NCBI RefSeq assembly: GCF_007751035.1
Contig: NZ_CP036433.1
Location: 6,615,001-6,679,000 of the forward strand
Origin: Lignipirellula cremea
Lineage (GTDB): Bacteria; Planctomycetota; Planctomycetia; Pirellulales; Pirellulaceae
Direction: 5' to 3'
DNA length: 64,000 nt
In this document: piece by piece, positions 13,711 through 23,621 of the stretch
Layout: each line of letters begins with the position of its first letter
Position numbering within the stretch: the first letter of the stretch is position 1
Made by a program: the position numbers and the translations under genes
Notes under the pieces: model-generated
Seen by the model: only the letters and a program-made list of their open reading frames with translations
Told to the model about the DNA's origin: nothing
Databases searched by the model: none

Positions 13711-13821
13711 GGCGACTGCCGGTTTGGAGTACATCGGCTCCGTCCAGTGCGTCTGGCGACCGCGAGCGGTAGGCGGGTTCGATTCCCGTACGGAAATGCC
13801 TCTGACCACAACTTCGTCGCC
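13711..13821 (+). ncRNA. Candidate Y RNA 3
   Basis: 111 nt. Terminal stem GGCGAC (13711-13716) with GTCGCC (13816-13821), perfect. Internal loop TGCCG against TTC. Second helix GTTTGG (13722-13727) with CCACAAC (13806-13812), one bulged C. The apical part is a mini-cloverleaf: acceptor-like TCCGT/ACGGA (13739-13743, 13790-13794), hairpins CCAG/CTGG and ACCG/CGGT, and a canonical T-arm GCGGG-TTCGATT-CCCGT (13773-13789). Thus a tRNA-like module mounted on the shared Ro60-type stem. Confidence 0.8.
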
Positions 13822-13831
13822 ACAAAATACA

Positions 13832-13970
13832 TGACCGACTGCCGATTGGAGTACATGGTTCATTACCCGCGGGTTGCAGGTTCGAGTCCTGCCGCCTCCG
13901 CTTTCAAATGTCGGAGGTGTAGCTCAAGTGGGAGAGCAGCGTACATCTCTGGTCACAACTTCGTCGGTCA
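13832..13970 (+). ncRNA. Candidate Y RNA 4 with complete permuted tRNA core
   Basis: 139 nt. Terminal stem TGACCGAC (13832-13839) with GTCGGTCA (13963-13970), eight perfect pairs. Inner helix GATTGG with TCACAAC (one mismatch, one bulge). The apical module contains, in this order, T-arm GCAGG-TTCGAGT-CCTGC (13876-13892), acceptor strand CGCCTCCG (13893-13900), a short closing loop, acceptor strand CGGAGGTG (13912-13919), TA, and a D-arm GCTC-AAGTGGGA-GAGC (13922-13937). That is an ordinary tRNA body circularly permuted, with the anticodon arm replaced by the shared stem, exactly the design described for YrlA-type bacterial Y RNAs. Confidence 0.87.
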
Positions 13971-14019
13971 CGTTTACAACAACACGCATATCCCGATTCA
14001 CTGTGTCGGGAACAAAACA

Positions 14020-14168
14020 CACTCGACTGCCGGTGTGGAGTACATGGCTTTGCAGGTTCGATTCCCGCCCGGCCCCCTCAAGAGAAACACCTCTATGGGG
14101 CCGGACCCTGCGATCCGCGCGTGCGCGGCCGTCGCAGGGATTCGCTCTGCCCACAACTTCGTCGAGTG
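14020..14168 (+). ncRNA. Candidate Y RNA 5
   Basis: 149 nt. Terminal stem CACTCGAC (14020-14027) with GTCGAGTG (14161-14168), eight perfect pairs. Second helix GTGTGG (14033-14038) with CCACAAC (14151-14157), one bulge. Module: T-arm GCAGG-TTCGATT-CCCGC (14052-14068), acceptor CCGGCCCC (14069-14076) with GGGGCCGG (14097-14104), perfect, closed by a 20-nt loop. In place of a D-arm stands a long hairpin CCCTGCGA/TCGCAGGG (14106-14113, 14132-14139) with an inner CCGCG/CGCGG stem. Confidence 0.82.
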
Positions 14169-14176
14169 CCAAACCA

Positions 14177-14248
14177 CGTTCCGACTGCCGGTGCGGAGTA
14201 CATCCACCAACCCCGACTCTGCACTCAAGACTTCGTCGGATCGTTTTT
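14177..14248 (+). ncRNA. Candidate Y RNA 6 (minimal, in the Ro60 leader)
   Basis: Terminal stem TCCGAC (14180-14185) with GTCGGA (14235-14240), extended by CG/CG across a T-T mismatch (14177-14243), then TTTTT (14244-14248). It keeps CCGACTGCCGGT and GGAGTACAT on the 5' side and GACTTCGTCGG on the 3' side, but only about 20 nt lie between them, so there is no tRNA-like module. The second helix is weak (GTGC/GCAC is possible). It ends 14 nt before the Ro60 start codon, so it may act as a leader element that Ro60 could bind, or as a terminator-like attenuator. Confidence 0.65.
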
Positions 14249-14262
14249 AGAAGGAGATCATC

Positions 14263-15873
<1,611 letters not shown>

Positions 15874-15896
15874 AAACGGCTCCGTCGTTAACAAGC

Positions 15897-15934
15897 AACG
15901 CCTCTGGTCTGAGCAATCGGGCCAGGGGCGTTTT
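15897..15934 (+). terminator. Terminator after the Ro60 gene
   Basis: AACGCCTCTGG and CCAGGGGCGTT form an 11-bp stem (with a G-U pair) around a 14-nt loop, followed by TTTTC. It closes the tRNA/Y RNA/Ro60 transcription unit. Confidence 0.85.
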
Positions 15935-15961
15935 CTATGCGCCCTTCGTGATGCGGCCACA

Positions 15962-16963
15962 TCAGCGCATCGACGTCCACTCCATCCGCTGCCGCCAGTC
16001 GCGAAGGTAGTCGATTCGCCACCTGCTGACTGTTTTGGCTCCCGCGCGTCCGCCTTCAGACAGGGAATGATCGGGGTTGTCCGTCCAATAGTTCGGGCCG
16101 TGGTCGGTTTTCACAAACGCCCCGCCCCAGTGGGCAGTCGTGGGTTCGTCGGGTGCGCCGCGCAGCAGGTAGAGCAGCGATGGGGTGTCGCCCATCTTGA
16201 TGTCTCGCTTCTTGCTGAAGAAGAGATCGCCCAACGCGCCGTGGCCTTTGACATGCGCCTCGACGAAAGTTCGATTGCCCCATTCGCCGTCCTGATGGCC
16301 ACCGGTGTACATGCCGCGAAACGTCGTGTCGCTCTCAATCCACCACAAGTCCGCGTGATTCTTGAATAGATATTCCCGCGCGGCCCGATCCTGCTGCGTA
16401 TTCCAGGAACCGATGGAGTGCACCCGCAGCTTGCCCTTGATGGATGGATCGTCGTGAACCGCCTGGGCGACATCGGTGATGCTCCCCCAGACCAGCACCC
16501 ACAGCGGTCGTTCGTCGTCGGCCTTGGCTCGGGCGACGATCCCTTTCGATCCCTCGGTCGCAGCGGACCACCCTTGATCCGGCGCTGGTTCCATCGCTCC
16601 CTGCCTGGTGATACGACGGAGCGTTTCTGGTTCGGGGAAGTCCTCGCTATGTTTCCGCAAGCTCGCGTAGTCCTTCTCGTACGCATCGAGCACCTCCAAA
16701 ATATGCCTGGCGCGGCCGGCTTGTGGAGGGGACGAGACCAGCGTCTCAATGTCCAGCACATTGGCGTACAGCAAGAGATGCACGAACGACTGGAAATCGT
16801 CGGGGTCGGAACCGCCGATGTCTGTTGAGATAATCACCCGAGGACGCTCGCCTGCAAGCGCGCCTCCGGCCGGATTGACGGGCTCTACGGCGCAGGCCAG
16901 GCTGACGGCCACGAACAACCATGCCATCCCTTGAACAGGGATAAGCCGAATCGACGCTTGCAT
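15962..16963 (-). CDS. Secreted DUF1593 nucleoside-hydrolase-like protein
   Basis: 333 residues from the ATG at 16963, preceded by a GGGGAG box; the longer upstream start would put residues before the signal peptide. After the signal peptide, PRVIISTDIGGSDPDDFQS is the Asp-rich N-terminal motif shared with inosine-uridine nucleoside hydrolases, and VWGSITDVAQAV and WWIESDTTFRGMYTGG are typical of DUF1593. These secreted proteins often accompany cellulose-binding or other carbohydrate modules; the substrate is unknown but an N- or O-glycoside is likely. Confidence 0.8.
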   Translation of the reverse strand: MQASIRLIPVQGMAWLFVAVSLACAVEPVNPAGGALAGERPRVIISTDIGGSDPDDFQSFVHLLLYANVLDIETLVSSPPQAGRARHILEVLDAYEKDYASLRKHSEDFPEPETLRRITRQGAMEPAPDQGWSAATEGSKGIVARAKADDERPLWVLVWGSITDVAQAVHDDPSIKGKLRVHSIGSWNTQQDRAAREYLFKNHADLWWIESDTTFRGMYTGGHQDGEWGNRTFVEAHVKGHGALGDLFFSKKRDIKMGDTPSLLYLLRGAPDEPTTAHWGGAFVKTDHGPNYWTDNPDHSLSEGGRAGAKTVSRWRIDYLRDWRQRMEWTSMR

Positions 16964-17047
16964 AGACTTCTCCCCGCTCGGAAGCGACCAGACCACGGCG
17001 GTCGCAAACATGAAATCAAGAACGCTCCCATGCTAACATGTTGCGGT

Positions 17048-17510
17048 TGTAGTGGACCCCAAAAACTGGACCGCGCGATAAGGTGTAAAACGGGATGAAT
17101 TTACCTTGGGGATGGAGCGATTGCGATGCGGAAGAAACGTATTCTGGGAGCCAAATTCAAGGCCAAGGTGGCGCTCGCTGCGGTTCGCGGCGACAAGACC
17201 TTGACCCAACTGGCCAGCGAGTTCGCCGTGCATGGGAGTCAGGTTTCGGCCTGGAAGAAGACTTTGACCGAAGGAGTCGAAGCCCTGTTTGAAGACGGTC
17301 GCAAGAAGCCGGCTCGCGAGGAAGTGAGCACGGCCGAACTGTTCGAACAGATCGGCCGACTCAAGATGGAGCTGGAATGGCTCGAAAAAAGCTGGCGATC
17401 TCGACTGACGCCAAACGCCAGCTGGCCATCCGAGAGATAAGCTCCGCCAACTGGTTGCCCGCGGCTTCCCCCAAACGCTCGCAGAGCGCAGTTCTGGTGT
17501 CATCGCTGAG
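17048..17510 (+). mobile_element. Truncated IS3-family element
   Basis: Begins with TGTAGTGGACCCC and AAAACTGGACC, the left end typical of many IS3 elements, followed by an intact orfA. The frame of orfB begins after a slippery A6G (17385-17391) and reads KKLAISTDAKRQLA, matching the start of IS3 orfB, but departs from the family within about a dozen codons. No right inverted repeat was found. It is a 5' remnant. Confidence 0.75.
17126..17440 (+). CDS. IS3-family OrfA (helix-turn-helix protein) of a dead element
   Basis: 104 residues. MRKKRILGAKFKAKVALAAV, then TLTQLASEFAVHGSQVSAWKK is the classic IS3/IS911 OrfA helix-turn-helix, followed by a leucine-zipper region ELFEQIGRLKMELEWLEK that mediates dimerisation. 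In intact elements a -1 frameshift at the A-run fuses OrfA to the DDE transposase OrfB; here OrfB is missing, so transposition is not possible from this copy. Confidence 0.8.
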   Translation: MRKKRILGAKFKAKVALAAVRGDKTLTQLASEFAVHGSQVSAWKKTLTEGVEALFEDGRKKPAREEVSTAELFEQIGRLKMELEWLEKSWRSRLTPNASWPSER

Positions 17511-17712
17511 AGGGTGATCGGCCATGTGTACCTCGATTCACATAATGAAGAACGGTGGCGTCCAAGAAACGCGGGGACGCTCCGTCTGTGCCCTGTGAAG
17601 TTGCCCTGAAGAAATTCGTGCTCCCCTTTTGATCACAGCGAAGGATCACTGCGAGGTTCCCGATATTGCCCTTACCCGGTTCACCAGGCGCCTGCACGGC
17701 GTCGCAGGTTGC

Positions 17713-19056
17713 TCAGGCCTTGAAGATCCTCTCGCGATTGTTGGCGACATGGATGGTTGCGTTTCGCGTGTCAATCACGATAGACGAATGCCGCACAATC
17801 ATTTCGTAGTCGTACGCCGAGTGATCGGTCGCGATCAGGACGCAGTCTAGCGAGGCCAGATACTCAGGAGTGAGCGGTTCGCTCGTCAGGTTCGGGACAT
17901 CGTAATGACGCATGGACGGCAACGAAGGAATGTACGGATCGTTGTAACTGAGATCGGCTCCCCGTCGCAGAAGAAGCTCCATCAACTTGAATGACGGGCT
18001 CTCTCGTGGATCGTCGACGTCTTTCTTGTAGGCGACGCCCAGCAGCCCAATTCGGCTGCCGCGGATGGGTTTACCAGCATCATTCAAGGCCTCGGTGACC
18101 CGTCCGATCACATACTCGGGCATCGCCGTATTAATCTCACCGGCCAACTCGATGAAGCGCGTCGTCAACCCTTGCTTTCTCGCCAGCCAGCTCAAATAGA
18201 ACGGGTCGATGGGAATGCAATGGCCGCCCAGGCCTGGCCCCGGATAAAAGGCCTGAAATCCAAACGGCTTGGTCTTCGCCGCAGCGATGACTTCCCAGAC
18301 ATCAATTCCCATATTTTGAAAGAGAATCTTGAGTTCATTGACCATCGCAATGTTAACGGCGCGATAGGTGTTCTCAAGGATCTTGCAGGCTTCGGCGACT
18401 TCGCAACTGCCGACGGGAATCACTTCGACAACCGCTTGCCGATACAACTCGGCAGCGAGGTCGCGACTGGTTTCGTCGATACCGCCAACGACCTTGGGAA
18501 TGCTCTGCGCTGTAAACTCGAGGTTTCCCGGGTCTTCGCGTTCCGGGCTGTAGGCAAGATAGAAGTCGCTGCCCGCTTTGAGTCCGCTGCTCTCAAGTAT
18601 CGGCTTGACCACGTTGGTGGTTGTGCCGGGATAGGTCGTGCTTTCCAGAATGACCAACTGCCCCTTGCGCAAGTGCCGGGCTATTTCACGGGCGGTCGAT
18701 TCGACATAACTCAGGTCGGGATCACGGCTATCCGTGAGCGGCGTAGGCACGCAGATCAATAATGCATCCGCCTTGGCCATCAGAGACATGTCGGCAGTCG
18801 GTACAAACGACTTGTCGTTTACGCGATCACTGAGCCAGTCGGATGGAATATGACCGACGTAGCTTTTGCCGTTCTGCAGCGACTTGATTTTTTCCGGATC
18901 AACGTCGAAACCAATGGTGTGAAAACCGCTGGATACGAACGCACGAATTAACGGCAAACCAACATAGCCAAGTCCAACCACCCCCACTTTCGCAGAGCGT
19001 TCGGTTATGGAAGTTTGAAGTGAGGAGATGATCGATTCTGCCTTCGATTTCGACAT
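17713..19056 (-). CDS. wbpA: UDP-N-acetylglucosamine 6-dehydrogenase-like nucleotide-sugar dehydrogenase
   Basis: 447 residues. N-terminal Rossmann motif GLGYVGLP (residues 28-35), middle-domain FLAYSPEREDPGN and the catalytic-cysteine segment GPGLGGHCIPIDPFYLSW near residue 280, then a C-terminal domain with GVAYKKDVDDPRESP. This is the UDP-glucose/GDP-mannose dehydrogenase family; the GGHCIPIDP form and YSPEREDPGN are typical of WbpA-type enzymes that oxidise UDP-HexNAc to the uronic acid for surface polysaccharide, using two NAD+. Length matches (about 430-450). No polysaccharide genes are adjacent, so the exact sugar is not settled. Confidence 0.88.
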   Translation of the reverse strand: MSKSKAESIISSLQTSITERSAKVGVVGLGYVGLPLIRAFVSSGFHTIGFDVDPEKIKSLQNGKSYVGHIPSDWLSDRVNDKSFVPTADMSLMAKADALLICVPTPLTDSRDPDLSYVESTAREIARHLRKGQLVILESTTYPGTTTNVVKPILESSGLKAGSDFYLAYSPEREDPGNLEFTAQSIPKVVGGIDETSRDLAAELYRQAVVEVIPVGSCEVAEACKILENTYRAVNIAMVNELKILFQNMGIDVWEVIAAAKTKPFGFQAFYPGPGLGGHCIPIDPFYLSWLARKQGLTTRFIELAGEINTAMPEYVIGRVTEALNDAGKPIRGSRIGLLGVAYKKDVDDPRESPSFKLMELLLRRGADLSYNDPYIPSLPSMRHYDVPNLTSEPLTPEYLASLDCVLIATDHSAYDYEMIVRHSSIVIDTRNATIHVANNRERIFKA

Positions 19057-19348
19057 AGTTTGCCCCTGTGCTCAGATATCGTACCTATTATTACTGCCAC
19101 TATTCCACCCGCAATAGGGAAGCATGGATTTTCAAAAAAAGACCGGGCGGTTAATTCGTTCACCGGGACCCGGCGACGGAGCGATTTCTGGTCCGGCGTC
19201 TGTACCGTCGAGAACCCCAGGCGGATCACTGAGTGCGGTTGCTCTAACCGGGAAGCCGAGCGTTTGTCATCGTGCAGGATCCTGGTATCCTGTCCTTGTT
19301 CTCATTGGCTCCGCTGGAGCCTTTCCGATGACCTCTTGAGGTGTAGCA

Positions 19349-20764
19349 ATGGACTGGAGACGGCGCAATTTCATCAAGGCGGCCCTGGGGGGATTGGCCG
19401 GGCTGAGCGCCGCCGATGTCTTTCGGGCGCGGGCGACTGCGGCGGAACAGGGGAAGTCGGTCGGCCGCAAAAGCGTGATCCTGCTGTGGATGGCGGGCGG
19501 ACCGAGCCAGATTGACACGTGGGATCCCAAGCCGGACCGCCCCCTCGAAAATCGCGGCCCCTTCGCGCCGATTGCGACCGCCGTCCCGGGCGTTTTCGTC
19601 TGCGAGCATCTTCCCCGACAGGCGGCGATGCTCGACAAGTTCACGATCATTCGTTCCGTCGATTGCGCCGGCAGCGATCATTCGCCGTCGGCCGTCCTGC
19701 AGACCGGAAATCGCCAGGCTCGCCCAGCGACAAATCCACGCGGTTCTTTGTACCCCGCTATCGGTTCGTTTGTCGCGAAGTTCAAGGGACCGAATCAACC
19801 GGGCATGCCTCCCTATGTAGCTTTCAACCGCGATCCCGACCATGTGCCCGGAGGCGGATACCTGGGCATGCAGTACGATCCGCTCAACGGACACCGGGCG
19901 GCGGGCTTGCCGGATTACTCCGGGTTTGGACGGCTAATCGGGTACCGGGCTCAGGTCGATGAGGCGATGCATTTCCAACTGCCCGAAGGCGTCGGCAAGC
20001 GGCGAATGCTGGAACGCCGGAACCTGTCAGGGTCTCTGGACCGCGTCCGGGCCGACCTGGATCTTACAGGGACCATGGACGCCATGGACCATTTTCAGCA
20101 GCAAGCCGTGGAGATGATCCTGGGCGGACGCGCCCAGGCAGGCTTCGACATCTCGCGCGAACCGCAAGCGGTGCGTGATCGTTACGGGAAGCATCTGTGG
20201 TGTCAGCAGGCGCTGCTCGCCCGACGACTGGTGGAGGCGGGCGTCAGTTTCGTCACCATCGACCTCAGCCTGGGCGTCAATGCGGGAGACTGGGACAGTC
20301 ACGGCAGGGAGCATGCCTTTGGCGGCATCGTAACTAGCCCCGATGAACGCTGGGGAACGAAGGGATTGCAGCCGTTGCTGCCGGTTTTTGATCACCTGAT
20401 CACGACGCTGGTTGCCGATCTGGAAGAACGCAGCATGCTGGATGACGTGCTCATTCTCGCCCTCGGCGATTTCGGCCGCGACCCGGTCATTGGCACCCAG
20501 GGCGGTTTCACAGGCGGTCGCAATCACTGGCCTCGCGTCATGTCGATGTGCCTTGCCGGAGGCGGCTTGAACCACGGCCAGGTCATCGGCTCCAGCGATG
20601 CGCCGGGGGGCGAGATCAAAGATCGGCCCGTCACGCCTGCTGATCTTGCCGCCACCATCTATCGCCACATGGGCGTGCCCCTGGATGCGACCTATCTCGA
20701 CAACAGCGGCAGGCCAAACTTCATCGTGGACGAGAATGGCCAGCCGATTTCGGAACTGTTTTGA
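19349..20764 (+). CDS. Tat-exported DUF1501 protein
   Basis: 471 residues with a twin-arginine signal (RRRNFIKAALGG near the N-terminus). The core has the DUF1501 landmarks: ILLWMAGGPSQIDTWDPKP, EHLPRQAAMLDKFTIIRS, GSDHSPS, DWDSHG and GDFGR. The fold is related to sulfatases and alkaline phosphatases, but the function of DUF1501 proteins is unknown; they are strongly expanded in planctomycetes and usually paired with DUF1549/DUF1553 genes. This copy stands alone. Confidence 0.85.
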   Translation: MDWRRRNFIKAALGGLAGLSAADVFRARATAAEQGKSVGRKSVILLWMAGGPSQIDTWDPKPDRPLENRGPFAPIATAVPGVFVCEHLPRQAAMLDKFTIIRSVDCAGSDHSPSAVLQTGNRQARPATNPRGSLYPAIGSFVAKFKGPNQPGMPPYVAFNRDPDHVPGGGYLGMQYDPLNGHRAAGLPDYSGFGRLIGYRAQVDEAMHFQLPEGVGKRRMLERRNLSGSLDRVRADLDLTGTMDAMDHFQQQAVEMILGGRAQAGFDISREPQAVRDRYGKHLWCQQALLARRLVEAGVSFVTIDLSLGVNAGDWDSHGREHAFGGIVTSPDERWGTKGLQPLLPVFDHLITTLVADLEERSMLDDVLILALGDFGRDPVIGTQGGFTGGRNHWPRVMSMCLAGGGLNHGQVIGSSDAPGGEIKDRPVTPADLAATIYRHMGVPLDATYLDNSGRPNFIVDENGQPISELF

Positions 20765-20790
20765 ACGGGCGATCCACAATCGGCCGACGG

Positions 20791-21804
20791 CTACGCGGGT
20801 TTTTCGGTGATCCAGTTCCGGAACGTTTCGTCATCCACATTGCGACCGCTCAGGACGATGACAATGTCGCCGTCGCCGTCTGCCGGCGCCGCGCCCGTCA
20901 AGATGGCGGCGGCGGCGATAGCGCCCGAAGGCTCGGTGCGCAGGCCGTGCTGCTCGTATAACCATTTCATCGCCTGTCGCGTGTGCGTATCTGGGACGGC
21001 CGCCGCCTGCGAAACGCAACGTTGCAGAATGGGCCAGTTATGCTCGCCGACGTCGTAAGACAGCAGCCCGTCGCAAATACTTGCTGGTCTCTCGATTCGA
21101 ACGCGTTCGCCCTGGGCGAGAGACTGGCAGAAGTCTGCAGCCGTCTCCGGTTCAACACTGACAATGGCCGCAGCGGGAAAGCCGTCGGCGATGGCCAGCG
21201 CATGGCCCGCCATCAACCCGCCGCCGCTAACCTGACACACAAATTGCGACAGACCGCGCTGCTGCCGCTGTAACTCTTGAACAATTTCCAGGCCGCCCAC
21301 TCCATTCCCAGCGATCACATCGTTATCGTCATAGGGCGACGCCTGTACTCCCTGTTCTTGCCTGGCGATCTCACGCGTCAAGCGATCGCGTTCGCCCGTT
21401 TCGTGGTCGCGTGTGCTATCGTAAGTTCGAATTTCGGCGCCGAATGAGCGCGTGAGGGCGAACTTCACTTTTGGTGCGTTCTCTGGCATCACGATGATCA
21501 CCCGTTTGTGATACTGCTTTCCGGCGAAAGAAATCCCGGACGCAAAATTCCCGGACGAATGCGCAGCGACCGGCCGGTCCCCGATCATTTCGCAATGGTT
21601 GGCCATCCAGTTCAGCGCGCCCAGCAACTTGAAAGAGCCGACCGGCGTCCAGCCGTAGTCTTTCAGCCAGACCCGGCGGCTCGGCGGAAAGCCCAGTTCC
21701 TTTTCAAGCGGGTACGAGCGGATCATGGGCGCAGGAGACAAGTGCTCTCGAATCACGTGTTCCGCACGGCGAACGTCTTCAATGGTCGCGATCGATGTTA
21801 GCAT
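20791..21804 (-). CDS. PLP-dependent threonine/serine dehydratase-like enzyme
   Basis: 338 residues from the ATG at 21804; the longer upstream frame (to 21930) is arginine-rich and unlike the family. Fold-type II PLP enzyme: the Schiff-base lysine lies in PVGSFKLLGA (K59), the substrate loop SSGNFASGISFAG follows, and the phosphate-binding glycine loop is VSGGGLMAGHA. The C-terminal GRNVD matches threonine dehydratases. It would deaminate threonine or serine to a 2-oxo acid, or act on a related hydroxy amino acid. No C-terminal ACT domain is present, so no isoleucine feedback control is expected. Confidence 0.82.
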   Translation of the reverse strand: MLTSIATIEDVRRAEHVIREHLSPAPMIRSYPLEKELGFPPSRRVWLKDYGWTPVGSFKLLGALNWMANHCEMIGDRPVAAHSSGNFASGISFAGKQYHKRVIIVMPENAPKVKFALTRSFGAEIRTYDSTRDHETGERDRLTREIARQEQGVQASPYDDNDVIAGNGVGGLEIVQELQRQQRGLSQFVCQVSGGGLMAGHALAIADGFPAAAIVSVEPETAADFCQSLAQGERVRIERPASICDGLLSYDVGEHNWPILQRCVSQAAAVPDTHTRQAMKWLYEQHGLRTEPSGAIAAAAILTGAAPADGDGDIVIVLSGRNVDDETFRNWITEKPA

Positions 21805-22471
21805 GGGCGAAAGAATTTTCCTGTCAGCAAGGTTGGGCCGAAAAAACCCGACGAGCGGTGAGGGGAAAGCGACGAAAGAGGCGCGCCGCCGCTGTCTGCG
21901 AACGCGTCGGAACCTATGGCGAAAAAGCATGAAACGGACTCATCGAACGCTCGTGCGACCGGGAGCAGGTGCGACGAGATCGACGACGCCCCCTTCGCCC
22001 TATGGTAGCACATCCGCCCTCCGCGCCGAATCATCCTGGAGTAGACACAGGTGTTCCTCGGACAGACCGTGAAGCACAGGCCGCTGGTGCGTTCGTGGAG
22101 TCACGACCACAGACTACCGAACCGTCGGTCGGACTGCTGGTACAAGCTGTCTGCTCGAAGTCGACGATCGCCGCTTGCCACTCTTCCCCAGCCGCGACAG
22201 AATCGAAATGGCAAAGATCGAGGCGAAATAATTCTCCGGATAAGGCGCCGCCAGCCAGGCGACCTGATGTTGAAGTCCTCGGCTTTAGCGAACAGCCGCA
22301 CGCGACATCGCCTGTGGGTTCAGGCCCTGCGATGCTTCTCGCTCCTGCGTCGTCTAGCAACTCGGCGCGACACTTTCCCTGCCCTAAAATACGTTGGAGT
22401 TCGGGCAACGCGAGAGCTACCAGATCTGGGCCGCCCGACGATTCCTCAGCCAGCGTGATGAAGGGCGTAAT
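21805..22471. other. Intergenic stretch
   Basis: About 670 bases between the divergent dehydratase and propeller genes. I see only short open frames without recognisable content. Confidence 0.4.
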
Positions 22472-23512
22472 ATGGCGGATCTGGTTTCAACGAACGCTTC
22501 GCGGTTCGCTTATGGCCCTGCCAGCCGCCGCCTGATTTCGGCGGAGGGACGTGAGGTCGTCGTCAGCAATACGGAGAACGAACACTGGGCGGCGACCACC
22601 GACTCTCTGATCGCAGGCGTCGCCAACACGAATGACGGCGTGCTGGTGCTGGAACAAGACGGCGTGTTGCGCCGGTATGCCTCGCGCTCCGGCGAACTCA
22701 TTGACCGCGTCGAATGCGGCTTCTCTTGCCGAGGGCTCCGCGCCACGCCGGAAGGTCGCTGGGTAGCCTGGGGAGCCAATCGTCTGATCCTGGGGCATGG
22801 CGTCGAAGTCCTCAAACGCGAACGTCTCCCCGGCATCCGCTGCGCCGCAGTCAGCTCGAGCGGACGCTTCGCCGTGGCGGCCGTCGGGCGGGAGGAAATG
22901 ATCGTCGTTTTTGCCGATGCAGAGCAGCGTAAAAGCTGCCTGCTGCCCGACGAACCGGTCGAGCACCTGGCCTGGAGCGTGGACGGCTGGTGGCTCGTCA
23001 CTACGCCCAGCGCCTTGGTGGGATATAGCCTGGAACTTTCCGCCGACGAGACGATAACCCGCTTTGCCAGCAATCTCGGCCGTATCTCGGGCGGCGTGGT
23101 TTCGCCCACAGGCCGAATCCTGGCCTGCAAAATACGCGAAAACACGGTGTGCCTGTTCGGTTTGAAGGAGGGTGTGCTGGGAACCGTCCAATACCCGGAG
23201 AGGGCGGTTTCGGAAATTGAATTCGGTCCGCATCCTTACCTCGGGATTGGAATTGATAGATGCTCCGGCAACAAAATTAATCTGACAGAGAAAGCCGTCG
23301 TCGCCACGAAGCATCCAGCCGGTCCGACCGGCAATGGCTGGTTCGTGAACACCCATCTCAAGTATGACCTTCTCCAGCGCGAGGCGCAGCGGAAGGAACC
23401 GTTTCACATCGAAGAGGACGAACTCAACTGGCCGCTGGTCATCGGCTGCTCGGTGCTTGTCTTGCTGGCGGTGGCGGCGACCTGCGGCAGCCTGGTTTGG
23501 TTCCTGTTCTAA
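22472..23512 (+). CDS. Membrane-anchored beta-propeller protein
   Basis: 346 residues from the ATG at 22472, which has an AAGGG box 5 nt upstream; the frame is open 26 codons further but without a better start. Repeated blade-like strands (for example LISAEGREVVVSN, GVLRRYASRSGELIDRVE, RFAVAAVGREEMIVVFAD) suggest a WD40/YVTN-type propeller of six or seven blades, and the C-terminus is a single membrane helix (LVIGCSVLVLLAVAATCGSL) with a short tail. The propeller would face the cytoplasm or periplasm depending on insertion. Function unknown. Confidence 0.65.
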   Translation: MADLVSTNASRFAYGPASRRLISAEGREVVVSNTENEHWAATTDSLIAGVANTNDGVLVLEQDGVLRRYASRSGELIDRVECGFSCRGLRATPEGRWVAWGANRLILGHGVEVLKRERLPGIRCAAVSSSGRFAVAAVGREEMIVVFADAEQRKSCLLPDEPVEHLAWSVDGWWLVTTPSALVGYSLELSADETITRFASNLGRISGGVVSPTGRILACKIRENTVCLFGLKEGVLGTVQYPERAVSEIEFGPHPYLGIGIDRCSGNKINLTEKAVVATKHPAGPTGNGWFVNTHLKYDLLQREAQRKEPFHIEEDELNWPLVIGCSVLVLLAVAATCGSLVWFLF

Positions 23513-23621
23513 ACCCTGCTCCGCGGCGGCCTTTTTTCAGGGTTAGAATACTTTCCCGGCGCCCGCCTGGCGTCGCGAATACCATTGCACTCCGATTCCC
23601 CGCAGAGAGGAAACTTCCAGG

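Noticed and set aside
13854-14104. Permuted tRNA genes with introns (archaeal/algal type)
   Set aside because: The 3' halves precede 5' halves, but no anticodon stem can be completed and one copy lacks a D-arm. The conserved outer stem with a TGCC/TTC internal loop fits Y RNAs with tRNA-like modules better.
11925-14243. CRISPR-like repeat array
   Set aside because: Repeats are about 20 nt, diverged, unevenly spaced (roughly 70-190 nt) and paired with a second repeat by covarying stems; no cas genes.
13690-14250. 186-codon plus-strand frame before Ro60
   Set aside because: The sequence is explained by covarying RNA stems of Y RNAs 3-6; the frame crosses T-arms and stems and has no conserved composition.
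17033-17503. 156-codon minus-strand frame
   Set aside because: Antisense to the IS3 orfA remnant, whose helix-turn-helix and left end are recognisable.
17500-17697. 65-codon minus-strand frame
   Set aside because: No ribosome-binding site or recognisable sequence; lies in the flank of the truncated IS3 element.
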